Of a stretch of 64,000 bases of DNA, positions 60,454-64,000 are shown in pieces. The notes beneath the pieces are model-generated. The model saw nothing but the letters and a program-made list of their open reading frames with translations. It did not search any database and had not been told where the DNA came from. The first letter of the stretch is position 1. The number at the start of each line of letters is the position of its first letter. Location of the stretch: contig DASWRI010000042.1 in NCBI GenBank assembly GCA_036403235.1, forward strand, positions 15,752 to 79,751, read 5' to 3'. The position numbers were made by a program, and so were the translations under genes. This DNA comes from JBGTFE01 sp036403235 (GTDB taxonomy: Bacteria; Acidobacteriota; Blastocatellia; Pyrinomonadales; Pyrinomonadaceae).

Positions 60454-61006
60454 TTCTCACTCCCTTTGATTTTTCGATAATAATTTCACAGGCCTGATTG
60501 GCAGTTTCGGCGAAATCCAAAAACGCGACGTCCTTATCGCTTACAACCAGATTTTCCTGCCAGGCCTCGACTACTTTTTTCCAGCAGCCGCCGAGCAGTA
60601 CGAGCGGGCGTTTTTCCAAAACTCCGGTCTGCATTTTGTTCCAGACCAGCGAAATTTCCGTCACCGTTCCCATTCCGCCGCGCAGAGCGATAAACCCGAC
60701 CGAACGTCCGATTAAATTCTGCAAACGCTCGTAAAAATGACGGCTGGCGACTTTATCGGTTAAATATCGGTTCGGCTCGGACTTGAATTGGTTCATTACG
60801 ATTCCGAAAACGCGCCCGCCCTTTTCACGCGCGCCGCGCGACGCCGCTTCCATAACGCCGAGATAACCGCCCGTGCAGATGGTAAAACCCGCTTCAGCCA
60901 GAAGCGCGCCGACCTGCCTTGCTTCCTCATATTCGGGCGAATTTTCAGTGCAGCGCGAACCGCCGAAAATGGTTACGATTTTATCCTGATTTGTTTCCAT
61001 TACCAT
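60446..61006 (-). CDS. LOG-family protein (lysine-decarboxylase-like Rossmann fold)
   Basis: A 186-residue SLOG/LOG-type protein: VTIFGGSRCTENSPEYEEARQVG near the N-terminus, CTGGYLGVMEAASRGA and the active-site ALRGGMGTVTEI (PGGxGTxxE type with an R in place of P). Plant LOG proteins release cytokinin bases from riboside monophosphates; bacterial members also act as nucleotide 5'-monophosphate nucleosidases. The substrate is not evident. Its stop lies in the heptad palindrome. Confidence 0.88.
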   Translation of the reverse strand: MVMETNQDKIVTIFGGSRCTENSPEYEEARQVGALLAEAGFTICTGGYLGVMEAASRGAREKGGRVFGIVMNQFKSEPNRYLTDKVASRHFYERLQNLIGRSVGFIALRGGMGTVTEISLVWNKMQTGVLEKRPLVLLGGCWKKVVEAWQENLVVSDKDVAFLDFAETANQACEIIIEKSKGVRIN

Positions 61007-61079
61007 TATTTTCTTCTAAATTTTAAAGCGGCGAACATCTCTCTTTCTATTATATTCAACCGCCGGCTTTAGGCAAATT

Positions 61080-62426
61080 TTACGTTTGCAGGACGGCTTC
61101 TCCCGGCGACTCGTTTTGCGCTTCACGAATCGCGCGTTTGGTGTCGGCAAAAAACAAAATTATGCTTCCCACGACAAAAAAGACGATTAAAGTCAGAATC
61201 GCGGGTCGATAAGAATCCGTCATCTGCGCGACGACGCCGAAAACTATCGGCCCGAGCCACGAAGTTCCGCGCTCGGAAATCGCGTAAATGCCGAAAAAAG
61301 CCGATTCGCGTCCCGCCGGAATCATTCGCGAAAACAAAGACCGCGACAAAGCCTGCGAGCCGCCCAGAACAAAACCGATGGCGCCGCTCATCAGATAGGC
61401 CTGCGTCAAAGTGTGCAAAAATCCATAAGCGTAAATAACAATCGCCGACCAGATAACGAGCGAAATGAGAATCGCCGTTTTCGAGCTTGTGTAATGCGCG
61501 ATGCGCTCAAAGGCAAGCGAGCCGATAATGCCGACAACCTGCGCGATGAGAAAAGAAATCACGAGCGCCGAATCGTCGACGTGCAGCTCATTTGAAATAA
61601 AAACCGCCGAAATCGCAATCACGGTCTGAATGCCGTCGTTATAAAGCAGATAGGCAATCAAAAAATGAAGCGTGTGCTTTAATTTAAAAAGCTCGCGAAA
61701 CGTTCCGGTCAATTCACCGAGCCCGGCGACAACAAAATGCTTTCCTTCCGGAACTTCGCGGACGGGTTGACGACTTTTCAAAAGCGCAAAGGTGATGAGC
61801 GAAAATCCGCCCCACCAAATTCCCGCCGCCAACAGACAAATCCGCACCGCCAATCCCTTTGAAACTCCGAAATATTCGGTATTATAAAGAAAAATAAAAC
61901 TTAAAATAAGCGTCAGCGCACCGCCTGCATAGCCGGTTGCAAAGCCCCAGCTCGAAACTTTATCGCGCCGCTCTTCGGTTGTAATATCGGTCAAAAAAGA
62001 ATTGAAAAAAACTATCGAAGCCCCCGCGCTCAAATTTGCCATGACAAACAAAATCGCGCCCAGCAGATAAAGATTTCCCTGCACGAAAAACATCAAAACG
62101 CAAGCTAATGAGCCGAGATAGCAAAAAAACGCCATAAAGGTTTTTTTCAGATGCGTGTAATCGGCAATTGCGCCCAGAACGGGCAAAAAGAAAACCTGAA
62201 GAAAAACCGAAAGACCGACGGCGAAAGGATAGAGCGACTTTTCCGTCACCAAATCGTGCCCGCCGAGCGTCAGAATCGCACCGTTTTCGCCGACCGCGTC
62301 GTGCGCCAGAGTAGTGATGTATTTGCCAATCAAAACGCCCAGCACGAGCGTAAAAAAAGCGTGATTCGCCCAGTCAAATGTAATCCAGCCGAAAATCTCG
62401 CGGCGGTCGTTTTTTTGGTTGTTCAT
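61080..62426 (-). CDS. MFS transporter, UMF1 (Atg22-like) family
   Basis: A 448-residue membrane protein with about 12 hydrophobic segments. The opening FGWITFDWANHAFFTLVLGVLIGKY and the loop FFNSFLTDITTEERRDKVSSWGFATGYAGGAL are typical of UMF1/Atg22-like transporters. Substrate unknown. It precedes the LOG-family gene by 73 nt, and a partial heptad palindrome lies ahead of its start. Confidence 0.87.
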   Translation of the reverse strand: MNNQKNDRREIFGWITFDWANHAFFTLVLGVLIGKYITTLAHDAVGENGAILTLGGHDLVTEKSLYPFAVGLSVFLQVFFLPVLGAIADYTHLKKTFMAFFCYLGSLACVLMFFVQGNLYLLGAILFVMANLSAGASIVFFNSFLTDITTEERRDKVSSWGFATGYAGGALTLILSFIFLYNTEYFGVSKGLAVRICLLAAGIWWGGFSLITFALLKSRQPVREVPEGKHFVVAGLGELTGTFRELFKLKHTLHFLIAYLLYNDGIQTVIAISAVFISNELHVDDSALVISFLIAQVVGIIGSLAFERIAHYTSSKTAILISLVIWSAIVIYAYGFLHTLTQAYLMSGAIGFVLGGSQALSRSLFSRMIPAGRESAFFGIYAISERGTSWLGPIVFGVVAQMTDSYRPAILTLIVFFVVGSIILFFADTKRAIREAQNESPGEAVLQT

Positions 62427-62434
62427 AAAAACAA

Positions 62435-62475
62435 GTTTCGAGTTTCAAGTTTCAGGCCAAATAACTTGAAACTTT
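62435..62475. repeat. Partial heptad-unit palindrome (GTTTCAR type)
   Basis: Left arm GTTTCGA, GTTTCAA, GTTTCAG (62435-62455); the right arm is short (ACTTGAAACTT, about 62464-62474). This looks like a shortened copy of the elements at 30693 and 42677. Confidence 0.65.
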
Positions 62476-62490
62476 TATGCGCGTTTCTGC

Positions 62491-63389
62491 CTAATTTGTC
62501 AAAAGCTGCAAAATCAACGGTGTTATATCGGTTAAATCTTTTATCTGCTTTGCAATCAAGCCCGAGTTTCGGCCCCAGACGATTGTCGGAACATTGTTTA
62601 GCGTGTGATTGCGGACGGACAAATCTTCTATGTTTCCGTGGTCGCTTGTCAAGATAACGGTCGTGTTTTCAAAATCTACGCGCTGCAAAGTTTCGCGAAT
62701 AAATTCGGCGAGCAACGGCAAATGAATTCGCGCTTTGACAAAATCCCGGTCGTGCCCGATTTTGTCGGTTATAAAATGCTCGTAAAGCGTGAAGCGATGT
62801 TCTTTTGTCAGACTCGACAGAATTTCGCCCGCCTTTGCGGCAGAAAAAAGCGCGGCGTCAAATCCTCTTTCGATTAGCGCCTGATTTGTAAAATCGTGAA
62901 ACAGAGCCTTTTCGCCGAGCAAATCAGGCAGTTTTCTAAAAAAAGCGCGGCGGCCTCGACGGCGCAGGTCGTCGCCGATTTCCAGCGCGGAGTTTGTTCG
63001 AAAAATTGCGGCGTATAAGCGTTTACAAAAACGTTCGGCTCGACATTTTTCCGTTTTAGCTGCAAAAAAATCGAGTTTTCCTTGATGACGTCGCGCAAAA
63101 TCTGATTCGGAAAGCCTTGTTTGTGAAATCCTAAAAGCTTCGGAGCGTTAACGCCGGTCAAAATCGCAGTCTGTCCCGAAGCGCTTTGCGGGCGTCCCTC
63201 GATGCCAAGCCGCGCATCGGTCGGCGCGAGTTTTCCGCCGAAAATAATTTCGGACTTTTCGTCTTGGAAAACATTTAATGGTTCGGCATTTTTTAGGCCG
63301 GCCAGCGGGTTAAAATCGACGTTGTTTTCCCCGATTCCGATGCCGTCTATAAAAATCAGCAAGACGGTTGGTTGTTTGTTAATTTTCAT
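62491..63389 (-). pseudogene. Metalloenzyme-superfamily phosphohydrolase/mutase-like gene with frameshift
   Basis: Two frames together make one protein of about 300 residues of the alkaline-phosphatase/phosphoglycerate-mutase (Metalloenzyme) superfamily. The first (from ATG 63389) has LLIFIDGIGIGENN with the metal-binding Asp and SASGQTAILTG with the usual catalytic Ser/Thr; the second has TSDHGNIEDLSVRNHTLNNVP with metal-binding Asp-His and His. The break falls at a run of seven A's (62938-62944; T7 in the gene): one added base restores a continuous FFRKLPDLLGEKALFH reading. It may be a true mutation, phase-variable, corrected by slippage, or an assembly error. Confidence 0.8.
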
Positions 63390-63479
63390 TGCCGATTTTT
63401 ATAGACGATGCAATTTATACTCAAATCAAAATTCCCTATATTTTATTACAAATTGTATAGAAGTAAATACAAGATTTTC

Positions 63480-63508
63480 TTGACAATTAATAATAAACAG
63501 AGTACATT
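63480..63508 (+). promoter_or_regulatory. Promoter of the P-domain protein gene
   Basis: TTGACA (63480-63485) and TACATT (63503-63508) with a 17-nt spacer. The predicted leader is about 115 nt and AT-rich, ending in a strong TAGGAGGG site at 63613-63620. Confidence 0.6.
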
Positions 63509-63628
63509 TCACTTACTATCCTTTGAAGACACTTTAGTAACCAAAAGTTATTTCAATTCTTTGAATTTAATATCAGAGCGACTAAAGTTTAACAAAATGT
63601 CATTTAAATATTTAGGAGGGAGATTTTT

Positions 63629-64000
63629 ATGTCTTGGACTAAGATAAACGAGTCCACACGCACATTGCTTTATTGCATTACTGTTTTTAGTATTGTAGCA
63701 ATTGCTTTATGGCTCGGCGCAGGTACCAAAACCGCCGATGCCAGCTCAAAAAATAATTCAGATTCAGCAACCCCACAGGCGACATTTCCGGGGACGGGAG
63801 TCGGAGCGATTCCTGACGGATTGTCCGGCACGCCGCCGCAGTTCGGCGCGCCGCTTGTAATTAACTTTGCCGTCTCGGGCGTCTCAGCTCCGGTGACAAG
63901 CGTGACGGCTGACATCACTTTAACGCACACCTGGGTCGGCGACGTCGATATGGTCTTGAGAGCTCCGGGCGGCACGCCTTCTTTGGTTCTGGTTTCGCGC
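63629..64000 (+). CDS. Secreted protein with proprotein-convertase P-domain (5' part)
   Basis: The frame from ATG 63629 is open to the window edge (124 codons). A membrane or signal segment (about residues 13-31, LLYCITVFSIVAIALWLG) is followed by a Ser/Asn-rich linker and the beginning of a P/Homo B domain: INFAVSGVSAPVTSVTADI, then LTHTWVGDVDMVLRAPGGT, where the HxxxGDxxxxLxxPxGT pattern is clear. Such domains occur at the ends of proteases and in large surface proteins. What follows is outside the window. Confidence 0.85.
   Translation, partial: MSWTKINESTRTLLYCITVFSIVAIALWLGAGTKTADASSKNNSDSATPQATFPGTGVGAIPDGLSGTPPQFGAPLVINFAVSGVSAPVTSVTADITLTHTWVGDVDMVLRAPGGTPSLVLVSR

Noticed and set aside
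63408..63628. Plus-strand frame before the P-domain gene
   Set aside because: AT-rich, low-complexity translation without ribosome site; the stretch holds a promoter and leader instead.

Overview
The window looks like a chromosomal segment of a diderm (Gram-negative type) bacterium with moderately GC-rich codon use and dense, closely packed genes. Outer-membrane polysaccharide export proteins, lipoproteins, an ADP-heptose pathway and a prepilin peptidase support a diderm. No phylogenetic marker was searched. The gene types, including PqqD-domain proteins with a Cys-rich exported tail and a proprotein-convertase P-domain protein, make me think of Acidobacteriota (Blastocatellia-like), but this is only a guess. 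I see no transposase, integrase, phage gene or CRISPR array.

Layout. 1-6.9 kb: the start of metK (cut by the window edge), a decayed ORF, an extracytoplasmic methionine-sulfoxide repair pair (thioredoxin-MsrB fusion and lipoprotein MsrA), then parB-parA, a bifunctional-nuclease-domain protein and miaB on the minus strand. 6.9-13.2 kb: dnaE-accA, ssb, and a secreted PQQ-type beta-propeller. 13.2-17.1 kb (minus): a DUF465 protein, rimI, tsaB, then an unusual trio: a nucleotidyltransferase, a PqqD-domain protein with a Tat-like segment and six-Cys tail, and an HprK-like kinase. 17.1-46.4 kb (minus): a large Wzx/Wzy-type exopolysaccharide or O-antigen locus running from a Wza-like exporter and a Wzc-like tyrosine kinase down to a WbpL-like initiating transferase. 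Genes from 46361 down to 13201 all point the same way, so the PqqD/HprK/nucleotidyltransferase trio lies at the downstream end of the polysaccharide locus. 46.6-64 kb: mutS, a CAP-domain protein, a NagZ-like hydrolase, a peptide-binding lipoprotein, two tRNAs (Gly, Cys), prepilin peptidase, small membrane and TPR proteins, RNase P RNA, a second export-type protein, enzyme I of the PTS, an AIM24-like protein, a LOG-family protein, an UMF1-type transporter, a frameshifted metalloenzyme gene and the start of a secreted P-domain protein.

How the genes fit together. The polysaccharide locus encodes the probable UDP-L-FucNAc pathway (three adjacent enzymes) with its likely transferase, a GDP-mannose 3,5-epimerase, a UDP-sugar dehydrogenase, ADP-heptose enzymes including an adenylyltransferase-GmhA fusion, five small-molecule or sugar methyltransferases, a carbamoyltransferase, a flippase, a Wzy-like polymerase and export and chain-length proteins. 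The product is probably an acidic, aminodeoxy-sugar-containing, methylated and carbamoylated polymer.

The two strongest items for follow-up are the PqqD-Cys-tail / HprK-like / nucleotidyltransferase cassette, which has RiPP-like expression signals, and a family of intergenic palindromes built from 7-base units that occurs at five places with three different heptamer sequences.
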